NCBI GenBank assembly: GCA_018064855.1
Contig: JAGHUM010000059.1
Span: 1 to 41,892, forward strand
DNA: 41,892 bases
DNA from: Candidatus Physcocola equi
GTDB taxonomy: Bacteria > Bacteroidota > Bacteroidia > Bacteroidales > Paludibacteraceae
Reading direction: 5' to 3'
The notes beneath the pieces are model-generated. The model had not been told where the DNA came from and searched no databases. It saw nothing but the letters and a program-made list of their open reading frames with translations. The first letter of the stretch is position 1, and each line of letters starts with the position of its first letter. Both the position numbers and the translations under genes were made by a program. Shown piece by piece: positions 12,186 to 19,753 of this stretch.

Positions 12186-12200
12186 TTTTAATTGAAGTTT

Positions 12201-12644
12201 TTAAACGTTTTCGGGAAAATCTCCCTTTACAGTGATACCCATGCTTCTTGCAGTACCAGCAACCATAGTCATAGCAGCCTTCAAAGTGAAACAGTTCAAG
12301 TCAGGCATCTTTTCCTGAGCAATCTGCTTAACCTGTTCCCAAGTTACTTCAGCAACTTTGTTACGGTTAGGCTGACCAGAACCCTTCTTTGCCTTTGAGA
12401 ATTCAAGGAGCTGATTAGCTACTGGAGGGGTTTTAACAACAAAATCAAAGGACTTATCGGCATATACTGTAATAATTACAGGAAGCACCTTACCACCCTT
12501 ATCCTGGGTTGCGGCATTGAACTTCTTGCAAAAATCCATGATATTCACACCCTTTGAACCCAAAGCTGGGCCTACTGGAGGTGATGGATTGGCAGCACCA
12601 GCCTTAATCTGCAATTTGATAAGTCCAGCAATTTCTTTAGCCAT
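12201..12644 (-). CDS. rplK: 50S ribosomal protein uL11
   Basis: The 147-residue protein starts [20 protein letters not shown] and continues with [19 protein letters not shown], the highly conserved uL11 N-terminal domain that contacts release factors and the stringent factor RelA. The C-terminal domain, which binds the GTPase-centre rRNA, ends with [10 protein letters not shown] 63-base gap separates it from nusG; this is the likeliest place for an L1 regulatory target, although I could not fold one convincingly. Confidence 0.98.
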   Translation of the reverse strand: MAKEIAGLIKLQIKAGAANPSPPVGPALGSKGVNIMDFCKKFNAATQDKGGKVLPVIITVYADKSFDFVVKTPPVANQLLEFSKAKKGSGQPNRNKVAEVTWEQVKQIAQEKMPDLNCFTLKAAMTMVAGTARSMGITVKGDFPENV

Positions 12645-12707
12645 TTTGTTTTGTTTGAATTAGTATTAAACGATTTAAGAGAAAAAGCAGAAAAGTGTTA
12701 CCTAATC

Positions 12708-13283
12708 TTACGACTTTTTCTCCACTTGTATAAAGTCCAACTCCAAAGGAGTTTTACGGCCGAAAATAGTTACAGAAACCTTTAGCTTCTTGCGATCTTT
12801 ATTAACCTCTTCAACTTTACCAGTGAAACCATTGAAAGGACCGTCGATAACCTTAACAACCTGATCGATGTCAAAGTCAACCTCCACTTCATCGAAATCA
12901 CCGTTCACCACTTCAGACTGACCGAGCATACGCATAGCTTCTGAATCCTGAATAGGAGCAGGCTTTGAGTTTGCTGGAGTTGTACCTTCAGTGAGGAATC
13001 CTAATACATTAGGGGAAGAAGTAAGACGGAAAGCAGCGTCGCCAGACAAATCAGCCTGAACAAGAACGTAACCAGGAAGACAGTTTCTTTCTTTCAAGAC
13101 CTTCTTTCCGTTACGCATAACAAACGTTTTTTCCGTTGGAACCAATACTTGAGAAACAGCCTTACCGAAGTGTCCGTTCTTGATTTCAGCATCAAGATAT
13201 TCTTTCACTTTGTTCTCTTTACCACTGATAGCGCGGAGAACATACCATCTCAAACCAAGAGATTGTTCTTGTGAGTTAGCCAT
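12708..13283 (-). CDS. nusG: Transcription termination/antitermination factor NusG
   Basis: The 191-residue protein has the NGN domain (LRWYVLRAISGKENKVKEYL at the start) and a C-terminal KOW domain (VVKVIDGPFNGFTGKVEEV). NusG binds the beta' clamp of RNA polymerase, increases processivity and links transcription with Rho or with the ribosome. It starts 11 bases after secE, the standard secE-nusG pairing. Confidence 0.97.
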   Translation of the reverse strand: MANSQEQSLGLRWYVLRAISGKENKVKEYLDAEIKNGHFGKAVSQVLVPTEKTFVMRNGKKVLKERNCLPGYVLVQADLSGDAAFRLTSSPNVLGFLTEGTTPANSKPAPIQDSEAMRMLGQSEVVNGDFDEVEVDFDIDQVVKVIDGPFNGFTGKVEEVNKDRKKLKVSVTIFGRKTPLELDFIQVEKKS

Positions 13284-13294
13284 TTCAAATAGTG

Positions 13295-13486
13295 TTAATT
13301 ATTGTAGACCAAAATTTCTAAAAGGGTTGTAACCAATTTATCCATGCCAAACACAACGAGAGCGATTATTAGGGAAGCAACTAAAACTAAAACCGCGGTT
13401 TGACTCAATTGGGGCAAGGTAGGCCAAGTGACATTATCTTTTAATTCGGTGTAAGCATCTCTTACACCTTGCAATACATTTGCCAT
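13295..13486 (-). CDS. secE: Preprotein translocase subunit SecE
   Basis: The 63-residue protein has a short amphipathic N-terminus with the conserved DNVTWPT motif and one transmembrane helix, the minimal single-span SecE that clamps SecY. I chose the ATG at 13486 (MANVLQGVRD). The frame stays open upstream, but that extension would read through the tRNA-Trp gene. It begins 15 bases after the tRNA. Confidence 0.95.
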   Translation of the reverse strand: MANVLQGVRDAYTELKDNVTWPTLPQLSQTAVLVLVASLIIALVVFGMDKLVTTLLEILVYNN

Positions 13487-13501
13487 AATCGATTTTATTT
13501 G

Positions 13502-13574
13502 CACGGGACGAGGGACTCGAACCCCCGACACCTGGTTTTGGAGACCAGTGCTCTACCGACTGAGCTAGTCCCGT
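13502..13574 (-). tRNA. tRNA-Trp (anticodon CCA)
   Basis: The minus strand folds into a full cloverleaf: a perfect 7-bp acceptor stem (ACGGGAC with GTCCCGT), a D arm with AGTCGGT, an anticodon arm CTGGT-CTCCAAA-ACCAG giving anticodon CCA, and a T arm with TTCGAGT. The discriminator base is G and no 3' CCA is encoded. It sits between tuf and secE, the usual place in Bacteroidota, and must be excised from the long transcript. Confidence 0.97.
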
Positions 13575-13577
13575 ATA

Positions 13578-13609
13578 AAATAGGCTGCTGTATTAGCAAC
13601 AGCCTATTT
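13578..13609 (-). terminator. Hairpin between tuf and tRNA-Trp
   Basis: A 10-bp stem (AAATAGGCTG with its complement) closes a 12-base loop and is followed by TTTTATA on the minus strand. It lies 9 bases after the tuf stop codon and 4 bases before the tRNA. It may act as a partial terminator that raises tuf expression over the genes downstream, or as a processing signal next to the tRNA 5' end. Confidence 0.55.
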
Positions 13610-13617
13610 ATTATTGA

Positions 13618-14817
13618 TTAGTCTTCAATGTTTTCAAGAACTTCAGTGATCTGACCAGAACCTACTGTCTTACCACCTTCACGGATTGCGAAACGAAGAC
13701 CGAGGTCCATAGCAACTGGAGTAAGAAGCTTAACTTCAATTGTTACGTTATCACCTGGCATTACCATTTCTACACCATCCTGAAGAGTGATTTCACCAGT
13801 TACGTCCATTGTACGGAGGTAGAACTGAGGACGATAGTGGTTGTGAAATGGAGTGTGACGACCACCTTCTTCCTTCTTCAAAACGTAAACCTGAGCTTTG
13901 AAGTGGTTGTGAGGCTTAACCTGTCCTGGGTGGCAGATAACCATACCACGCTTAACATCCTTCTTATCGATACCACGGAGCAACAAACCAACGTTGTCAC
14001 CAGCTTCACCTTCTGGAAGGAGCTTACGGAACATTTCAACACCAGTGATTACTGACTTCAAGTCAGCGCCAAGACCAAGGATCTGAACTTCATCACCAAC
14101 CTTTACACGACCAGTTTCAATACGGCCAGTAGCAACAGTACCACGACCAGTGATTGAGAAGATGTCTTCAACTGGCATCAAGAAAGGCTTGTCAACTTCA
14201 CGTGGAGGCAACTGAATCCAAGTGTCAACTGCATCCATGAGTTCCATAACCTTGTCAACCCACTGTGGTTCTTCATTCAAAGCACCGAGTGCTGAACCGA
14301 AGATGAATGGAGTTTCAGCTTCATATTCATATTTTTCAAGGATGTCGCGCATGTCCATTTCAACGAGCTCGAGCATTTCCTTATCTTCAACCTGGTCGCA
14401 CTTGTTAACGAACACTACCAAACGAGGAACGTTCACCTGACGAGCCAAAAGCACGTGTTCACGAGTCTGTGGCATTGGACCATCAGTAGCAGCAACTACG
14501 ATGATACCACCGTCCATCTGAGCAGCACCAGTAACCATGTTCTTCACATAGTCAGCGTGTCCTGGACAGTCAACGTGAGCATAGTGACGGTTAGCAGTTT
14601 CATACTCAATGTGAGCAGTATTGATAGTGATACCACGTTCTTTTTCTTCTGGAGCGTTGTCAATCTGATCGAAAGACTTAACTTCCTCAGAGCCGAAGCC
14701 CTTCTTGCTGAGGGTGAGAGAGATAGCTGCAGTCAAAGTGGTTTTACCGTGGTCAACGTGACCGATAGTACCAATATTTACATGCGGCTTGGTTCTTTTA
14801 AACTCTTCTTTAGCCAT
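13618..14817 (-). CDS. tuf: Elongation factor Tu
   Basis: The 399-residue GTPase delivers aminoacyl-tRNA to the ribosome. All G motifs are present: GHVDHGKT (P-loop, about residues 19-26), [13 protein letters not shown] (switch I), DCPGHADY (switch II), NKCD, and SAL. Domains 2 and 3 follow with the normal length. It lies downstream of three tRNA genes and upstream of tRNA-Trp, so the message ties together charged-tRNA carriers and tRNAs. Confidence 0.98.
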   Translation of the reverse strand: MAKEEFKRTKPHVNIGTIGHVDHGKTTLTAAISLTLSKKGFGSEEVKSFDQIDNAPEEKERGITINTAHIEYETANRHYAHVDCPGHADYVKNMVTGAAQMDGGIIVVAATDGPMPQTREHVLLARQVNVPRLVVFVNKCDQVEDKEMLELVEMDMRDILEKYEYEAETPFIFGSALGALNEEPQWVDKVMELMDAVDTWIQLPPREVDKPFLMPVEDIFSITGRGTVATGRIETGRVKVGDEVQILGLGADLKSVITGVEMFRKLLPEGEAGDNVGLLLRGIDKKDVKRGMVICHPGQVKPHNHFKAQVYVLKKEEGGRHTPFHNHYRPQFYLRTMDVTGEITLQDGVEMVMPGDNVTIEVKLLTPVAMDLGLRFAIREGGKTVGSGQITEVLENIED

Positions 14818-14857
14818 AATTGCAAATTTGTTTTTTAATTAATATTTATTTTGAAAG

Positions 14858-14929
<72 letters not shown>

Positions 14930-14936
14930 AATCATG

Positions 14937-15018
14937 TGGGTACTGATGGATTCGAACCACCGAAGGCAGAGCCAACAGATTTACAGTCTGTCCCATTTGG
15001 CCACTCTGGTAAGTACCC
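14937..15018 (-). tRNA. tRNA-Tyr (anticodon GTA)
   Basis: An 82-base class II cloverleaf on the minus strand has a perfect acceptor stem (GGGTACT with AGTACCC), an anticodon arm ACAGA-CTGTAAA-TCTGT giving anticodon GTA, a long variable arm, and a T arm with TTCGAAT. It is 7 bases from tRNA-Thr(GGT) and 7 bases from tRNA-Thr(TGT), so the three are one processed transcript. Confidence 0.95.
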
Positions 15019-15025
15019 GACTTTG

Positions 15026-15099
15026 AGCCTCTTGTCTGATTCGAACAGACGACCCCGAGATTACAAATCACGTGCTCTGGCCAACTGAGCTAAAGAGGC
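15026..15099 (-). tRNA. tRNA-Thr (anticodon TGT)
   Basis: A 74-base cloverleaf on the minus strand has a perfect acceptor stem (GCCTCTT with AAGAGGC), anticodon loop TTTGTAA giving anticodon TGT, and a T arm GTCTG-TTCGAAT-CAGAC. The anticodon stem CGTGA with TCTCG contains a U29-U41 mismatch. It is the first gene after the promoter at 15145-15175. Confidence 0.92.
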
Positions 15100-15109
15100 A
15101 AGCCTTTTG

Positions 15110-15143
15110 AAACCGATTTGAAAGCCCGCTCTCAAATCGGTTT
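15110..15143 (-). repeat. 12-bp inverted repeat at the start of the tRNA-tuf transcript
   Basis: AAACCGATTTGA and its exact complement flank a 10-base loop. The repeat starts one base after the -7 box of the promoter at 15145-15175, so it overlaps the expected transcription start and would lie in the 5' leader before tRNA-Thr(TGT). The bases after it on the minus strand (CAAAAGGC) are not a U tract, so it is not an obvious terminator for hpf. Confidence 0.6.
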
Positions 15144-15144
15144 G

Positions 15145-15175
15145 CAAATTTAGGCATTATTTTTCAAAAAACAAG
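15145..15175 (-). promoter_or_regulatory. Promoter of the tRNA-tuf-secE-nusG-rpl-rpoBC transcript
   Basis: The minus strand shows a -7 box TAAATTTG (15145-15152), which fits TAnnTTTG exactly, 19 bases downstream of CTTG (15172-15175), three of four bases of the -33 TTTG element. It lies between the hpf stop codon and the first tRNA. Confidence 0.7.
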
Positions 15176-15188
15176 CGAAAAGCTCAAA

Positions 15189-15485
15189 TTATTTTTGATT
15201 TTTTTCCTTCTCTTTGATGATAAGCTTGATCGCCACTTCTTGGCAATGATCATACGCTTCCTCAAAAGAATCAGCAGTCTTGATAACAACAAGCGACTTG
15301 CCAGGGATTTCAACCTTGAGCATTACTTCTTTGTTGTTTGAGACTTCAGGTTTCACGACTTTCATGTGAACATCTACCGCGCTGATTTTATCTGAGTACT
15401 GTTCCAACTTTTCTGCTTTCTTCTGAACGAATTCTTCCAACTGTTCTTTTGCGTTGAAGTCGATTGCTTGAATGTTTACTTTCAT
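15189..15485 (-). CDS. hpf: Ribosome hibernation promoting factor, short form
   Basis: The 98-residue protein is the single-domain S30AE/HPF type: MKVNIQAIDFNAKEQLEEFV is the first strand and helix, and the conserved positively charged face continues to EEAYDHCQEVAIKLI. It lacks the dimerisation domain of long HPF, so it would act as a YfiA/HPF-short protein at the 30S decoding centre in slow growth. It follows the xerC-like gene by 26 bases in the rpsU-xer-hpf operon. Confidence 0.9.
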   Translation of the reverse strand: MKVNIQAIDFNAKEQLEEFVQKKAEKLEQYSDKISAVDVHMKVVKPEVSNNKEVMLKVEIPGKSLVVIKTADSFEEAYDHCQEVAIKLIIKEKEKNQK

Positions 15486-15511
15486 AATGGTACGATTTTA
15501 AAGGTTCATTA

Positions 15512-16405
15512 TTAGGCTCGAGGATGAGCCTGTTTATATATTTTGCGAAGGCGATCAAACGTAGTGTGCGTATATACCTCGGTGGCAGACAAACTTGCGT
15601 GCCCAAGCAGTTCTTTTACCGCATCTATGTCCGCTCCATTGTTAAGCATCGCCGTGGCGAAGGTGTGACGCAGGACATGAGGACTTTTCTTAGTCAGTGT
15701 GCAAACCTGTTCAAGGTATTTGTTCACTACGCGATAGACAAGCATCCTGTAGAGCGGTTTTCCATCCGCCCTCGTAAAAAGGCGGTCATCTTCCCGGGCT
15801 ACATCCGCATCTCTGTCGCTTTCGAATGCTAATATATCACTTTTTAATGAATTTCCAAAGGGAATGTACCTTTGTTTGTTTCTTTTTCCGGTAATTAATA
15901 TGGTTTGCCGGTTAAAATCAATGTCTTTGTCTTTTATGCTGATCAGTTCCGACAGACGGATGCCCAGATTATAGAACATCTCTATCATAAGTTTGTCTCT
16001 CTTTCCTTCAAAGGTGTCGGGAAACAACTCTCCAGTTTCTTCCGGATTTAGTAAATCGCTCATTTGCTTCTCGTGCAAATAAACGGGAAGTCTTTTTTGG
16101 ACTTTAGGCGCACTCACTTTGTCCATAGGATTTGCAGTAATCGTTCCCTTCTTTTTCAAATAGCCAAAGAAGGTGTTGAGCGTTGCCACTTTTCTGGAAG
16201 TGCTCCTTGCCGAAAGGCCTCCATTCATCAACTGAAGAAGCCACTCTCTTATGTCGTATGCTGATATCTCTGTTGGGTCAAACCGTCCTTTCTGTTGCTC
16301 TACAAATGCAGCGAACTGCTTCATATCGGTCTGATATGAAATAAAAGTATGAGAAGAATAGGCCTTCTCATACTTTATATATTGTAGAAATTCGTCGATA
16401 AACAC
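15512..16405 (-). CDS. xerC: Tyrosine recombinase, XerC-like
   Basis: The 297-residue protein has the SAM-like N-terminal core-binding domain (about residues 1-90) and the catalytic domain with every active-site residue: Arg150 (GIRLSEL), Lys174 (TGKRNKQ), His243 and Arg246 (HVLRHTFAT), His269 (LLGHASL) and Tyr278 (EVYTHTTF). It probably pairs with the XerD at 34316-35236 to resolve chromosome dimers at dif. The start is a GTG at 16405; there is no ATG between it and the upstream in-frame stop. It lies between rpsU and hpf, a fixed place in Bacteroidales, so it is not a mobile-element integrase. Confidence 0.9.
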   Translation of the reverse strand: MFIDEFLQYIKYEKAYSSHTFISYQTDMKQFAAFVEQQKGRFDPTEISAYDIREWLLQLMNGGLSARSTSRKVATLNTFFGYLKKKGTITANPMDKVSAPKVQKRLPVYLHEKQMSDLLNPEETGELFPDTFEGKRDKLMIEMFYNLGIRLSELISIKDKDIDFNRQTILITGKRNKQRYIPFGNSLKSDILAFESDRDADVAREDDRLFTRADGKPLYRMLVYRVVNKYLEQVCTLTKKSPHVLRHTFATAMLNNGADIDAVKELLGHASLSATEVYTHTTFDRLRKIYKQAHPRA

Positions 16406-16479
16406 GTTACGCTGTTTACCTGTTAACTCTAATTAAAATTGTAAGTTCCTTGAACTTGAAGACTTCCTTATCTCAAGGA

Positions 16480-16671
16480 TTAGTCGTCGTTGCGGTGAAG
16501 CTGCTGAACGTAGATAGCGTGGTTCATCTTTTCACGCTTCAATACTGAAGGCTTTGAGAATTCCTTACGGCTTCTGAGTTCTTTTACAACACCAGTCTTT
16601 TCGAACTTTCTTTTAAATCTCTTAAGGGCCTTTTCGATGTTTTCGCCCTCTTTGATAGGAACAATGATCAT
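16480..16671 (-). CDS. rpsU: 30S ribosomal protein bS21
   Basis: The 63-residue basic protein starts MIIVPIKEGENIEKALKRFK and continues with KRKFEKTGVVKELRSRK, the bS21 signature. In Bacteroidota bS21 is linked to sequestration of the anti-Shine-Dalgarno end of 16S rRNA, which suits the lack of strong ribosome-binding sites in this window. It is the first gene after a consensus promoter. Confidence 0.97.
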   Translation of the reverse strand: MIIVPIKEGENIEKALKRFKRKFEKTGVVKELRSRKEFSKPSVLKREKMNHAIYVQQLHRNDD

Positions 16672-16713
16672 AATGTATTAATTAATTAGAATAAACTTTC
16701 GTAAAAATGCACG

Positions 16714-16745
16714 CAAAATTAAGGATATTTTTTCTAAATATCAAA
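16714..16745 (-). promoter_or_regulatory. Consensus promoter of rpsU-xerC-hpf
   Basis: The minus strand has a perfect TTTG -33 element (16742-16745), exactly 20 bases, and a perfect TAATTTTG -7 box (16714-16721), the full Bacteroidales primary-sigma consensus. The rpsU start codon is 43 bases further on. Confidence 0.85.
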
Positions 16746-16846
16746 CTATTATGGAAGTTATTTGTTTCTCTGAAATGGCTATTATGAGGAATACCACCGA
16801 TTTGCCTTCTTTTATTTGCCATCTCAGAGGTTTTTCTCACAAAGAA

Positions 16847-16875
16847 AACGGACTTCAGTTGGTCTGAAATCCGTT
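16847..16875 (-). terminator. Intrinsic terminator of the porin gene
   Basis: A 12-bp stem with one mismatch (AACGGATTTCAG on the minus strand) closes a 5-base loop and is followed by TTCTTTGTG. It lies 19 bases after the porin stop codon. Confidence 0.7.
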
Positions 16876-16894
16876 GTCTTTCCCTCCTCATATT

Positions 16895-18058
16895 TTAGAA
16901 TGAGAACTGAAGGCGTGCCTGAATAGCGTTGTTGGTACGTTCGGCATCACCCTGCTCCACTTTGGCTACGGTGTAGTTCAAACGAGCGTTGACATTCTTG
17001 TTGAAGAAATAGTTCAAACCAAACGTGAAGTCCGTCACATTCTGTTCTGGTTTCGCGATAGGATCTGAAGGTGTGCCATCTGCGCCAAGCACAGCCTGAG
17101 CATAAGAGTCCATATTCAAACGGTCGATTCGAGCAAGCACTTCCAAGTTCTTTGGTGATGCAAGCGCAGCCAGACCTGTCTTCTTGTTATAATTCTGCTT
17201 TTGGCCGATCAAAAGGAAACTAGCCTGAGCATAGCCACCTCTTGCATGGAAGTTGTTGTCGCCAATGAGGTTTGACATTGCATCAAGATAGTGGGTTTCG
17301 AAATAGAAACGTTTGTAAATATAGATGATTTCAGCCTCCAAACGGTTGATGTTGATCGTGTTTGCAACATCCGAAGTATAAGAAGCGATCTTCTTTCCTG
17401 AAAAAGTTTCTGGCTGGTTAACATTATAACTGTAACTGTTGGCTACATTGGTGTACATTCCTGCCACTCCGAAGTGAAGCACACTGCTATCTCCGCAAAT
17501 AGGACGTACAATAAATTTCGCAGCAGCAGAATAACCCTGATTGATACCTGCATTTCCGCTCAAATTGTCGATGTTGCCATCGCTGTAGATACCCGCTGTT
17601 GCTTTGAATGGGTTGGTGGTGAAATCATAACTAACACCAATCTTACGCGCTGGAGTGATGGCATAGTCGGCCTGTGCATCTTCGATGAACTTGTAACCAA
17701 GTCCCAAGATCTTTGCTCCGAATGGTTGGAAATGATTACCCCCTGTCAGGCTCATCTTATTGTTGATTTTGTAGCCAATCCACAAATCACGGAATGAGAC
17801 AGCCTTGTTGGCATAGCAGATTTCAGCTTTTGCACTCCAGTTTTCGTCGAAATTGGCAACCACACCCAAACGAGTGTCATTCATTTTGAAACCATAGTCT
17901 TGCGCATCGCTGTGGATGAAATAGCGACCATAATCCAAGTTTGTACGACCAATGAGACGAAGGCTCAAATCACCAGAATTAGTCTTTACGACCACCTGTG
18001 CCATTGCACTTGAAGCAGCCAAAGCAAAGGCTGCAATACCAAGTAATACTTTTTTCAT
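16895..18058 (-). CDS. Outer-membrane porin, OprO/OprP-like
   Basis: The 387-residue protein has a cleavable signal peptide (MKKVLLGIAA to AMA, cleavage before Gln21) and ends in Phe (RLQFSF), as beta-barrel outer-membrane proteins do. The alternating strands, with motifs such as DYGRYFIHSD and RDLWIGYKI, match the phosphate-selective porin O/P family; in Bacteroidota this family need not be phosphate-specific. It lies downstream of two inner-membrane carriers for dicarboxylates and amino acids, so it may be the outer-membrane path for the same solutes. Strong terminators on both sides make it its own transcription unit. Confidence 0.8.
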   Translation of the reverse strand: MKKVLLGIAAFALAASSAMAQVVVKTNSGDLSLRLIGRTNLDYGRYFIHSDAQDYGFKMNDTRLGVVANFDENWSAKAEICYANKAVSFRDLWIGYKINNKMSLTGGNHFQPFGAKILGLGYKFIEDAQADYAITPARKIGVSYDFTTNPFKATAGIYSDGNIDNLSGNAGINQGYSAAAKFIVRPICGDSSVLHFGVAGMYTNVANSYSYNVNQPETFSGKKIASYTSDVANTININRLEAEIIYIYKRFYFETHYLDAMSNLIGDNNFHARGGYAQASFLLIGQKQNYNKKTGLAALASPKNLEVLARIDRLNMDSYAQAVLGADGTPSDPIAKPEQNVTDFTFGLNYFFNKNVNARLNYTVAKVEQGDAERTNNAIQARLQFSF

Positions 18059-18106
18059 GTCTTTTATAAATTTCTTCTTTATTCAAAATTCATGTGCATA
18101 AAAAAA

Positions 18107-18133
18107 GATAGCAAGGAGGCATTCCTTGCTATC
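18107..18133 (-). terminator. Intrinsic terminator of the DASS transporter gene
   Basis: A perfect 11-bp stem (GATAGCAAGGA and its complement) closes a 5-base loop and is followed on the minus strand by seven Ts. It lies 12 bases after the stop codon. Confidence 0.9.
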
Positions 18134-18145
18134 TCTTATTGTGAT

Positions 18146-19696
18146 TTATTTTAAAATGCTGCCACCTAAAAAGATGAGAGCCAAATAACCTACCAACATG
18201 CCAAACATACCGACAATAATACCTACCGTTGCCATGTCCTTCTGCTTGATGAAGCCTTTTGCATAGGCCAATGCATTAGGAGGTGTAGAGATCGGCAACG
18301 ACATTGCTAATGACGCAGACAAAGCCACACCGATAAGCAATGTCGGAACACCGCCAAGTGCCTCCAACTGAGATTTCATACCCATACCCACTGCAGCCAA
18401 GATTGGAACGAGAAGAGCTGCAGTACCAGAGTTTGACATAAATGTGCTCATGACGATACAGAGGACACCACCACCAATCACAACAAGGAGAGTAGGCCAT
18501 GTGTCGAACGGAATGGATGCCACCATGTCTTTTGCAAGACCAGTCTTGTCCAAGCCAACACCAAGTGCGAAACCACCGGCAACGAGCCAAAGCACATCCC
18601 AGTCAACCGATGCCAAATCTTTCTTAGTGATGACTCCTGTCACCGCGAACACAGCGAACGGAATGAGAGCCACTACATTTGGATTCAAGCCAAACAACGC
18701 TTTACCAAACACCCAAAGGAAGATTGTGACTGCGAATGTTACATATACGATATACGCTTTTGTGCTTTTTTCAAAATCACCAGGCACTTCAATAACAATA
18801 TTTTTCTGAGTGAATGGGAACATCTTGATCAAAAGCAACCACGCAAAAACAAGGATAAACAAAACCACCGGAATCATCAGCATCATCCACTGACCGAAGC
18901 CGACTTCCAAACCATTGTTTGCCAAGTAACCTGTCGCAATAGCATTTGGAGGTGTGCCGATAGGCGTGCCGATGCCACCCACGTTGCAAGCGATTGGAAT
19001 AGCAAGCGCCAAACCGATTCTGCCTTTTCCATCAGCAGGGAGTGTTGCCAACACTGGAGAAAGAATGGTAAGCATCATGGCTGCTGTTGCTGTGTTGCTC
19101 ATAAACATTGAGAAAACAGCCGACACAAGGATGAAACCAAGAAGCACAAATTTTGAATCGGTACCAAACGGTTTCAACATGGCTTTTGCCAAGCCTGCAT
19201 CCATCTTGAATTTTGTGGCTGCGATGGCAAGCACAAATCCTCCCATAAACAGCATGATGGTAGGGTCTGCAAACGCCGCCATGATGGTTTTATAACTAAC
19301 AGGAGCACCATAAGCCTGACCTGAGACAGCAAGAAACTCTCCAGCCTCATTTTTGTCTGGCACGAGGAAACTGAGACTGCTGTCGGAAATCGTGGCAAGC
19401 AAAATCACCATCACCAAAACCGATGTGGTCCAGACTGGCACCACCTCTGTAATCCACATCAATGCGGCAAAGATGAAGATGGCGATAACTCGCTGTTCGA
19501 TTACTGTCAGTCCAGCAATTCCGAAGAAATCAGCAGGAACGAACCACGCTACCAATGATGCGATTACACACAAAGCAAGCGAAATCTGTTTTTTCTTGTC
19601 GAAGTCACCCTTGGGCTTCGGAGCAGCGGCAGGAGCATTTGTCTCCTCCACATTTGCAAGGTCATTTACACCTTTTTCTAATTCTTGAAAACTCAT
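18146..19696 (-). CDS. Sodium:dicarboxylate symporter, DASS/SLC13 family
   Basis: The 516-residue protein has a polar N-terminus of about 38 residues, then a many-helix membrane domain with the two SNT-type sodium and substrate motifs of the family (MFMSNTATAAMM with GTPIGTPPNA; FMSNSGTAALL with PISTPPNA). Homologues move succinate, malate, fumarate, citrate or sulfate with Na+. In an anaerobe that makes succinate, C4-dicarboxylate traffic is the likeliest role. I chose the ATG at 19696 (MSFQELEKG); the longer frame begins with TTG at 19744 and adds 16 residues with no family support. It follows the AspT-like gene by 57 bases and is probably co-transcribed. Confidence 0.88.
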   Translation of the reverse strand: MSFQELEKGVNDLANVEETNAPAAAPKPKGDFDKKKQISLALCVIASLVAWFVPADFFGIAGLTVIEQRVIAIFIFAALMWITEVVPVWTTSVLVMVILLATISDSSLSFLVPDKNEAGEFLAVSGQAYGAPVSYKTIMAAFADPTIMLFMGGFVLAIAATKFKMDAGLAKAMLKPFGTDSKFVLLGFILVSAVFSMFMSNTATAAMMLTILSPVLATLPADGKGRIGLALAIPIACNVGGIGTPIGTPPNAIATGYLANNGLEVGFGQWMMLMIPVVLFILVFAWLLLIKMFPFTQKNIVIEVPGDFEKSTKAYIVYVTFAVTIFLWVFGKALFGLNPNVVALIPFAVFAVTGVITKKDLASVDWDVLWLVAGGFALGVGLDKTGLAKDMVASIPFDTWPTLLVVIGGGVLCIVMSTFMSNSGTAALLVPILAAVGMGMKSQLEALGGVPTLLIGVALSASLAMSLPISTPPNALAYAKGFIKQKDMATVGIIVGMFGMLVGYLALIFLGGSILK

Positions 19697-19753
19697 ATTA
19701 TATATTCTGCGATTATTATCTTGGGTATCTGGTAAAACAGGCAAGAAACCTTT

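Noticed and set aside
13295-13531. A longer SecE starting at 13531
   Set aside because: The extra 15 residues are read from the tRNA-Trp gene; the ATG at 13486 gives a normal SecE.
15512-16405. Integrase of a mobile element next to tRNA genes
   Set aside because: The protein is XerC-like, lies inside the rpsU-hpf operon, and no attachment-site repeats or cargo genes are present.
16682-16891. A 69-residue open frame upstream of rpsU
   Set aside because: It covers the porin terminator and the rpsU promoter and has no recognisable protein features.
18146-19744. A longer DASS transporter starting at 19744
   Set aside because: The start is TTG and the added 16 residues have no family support; ATG at 19696 is better.
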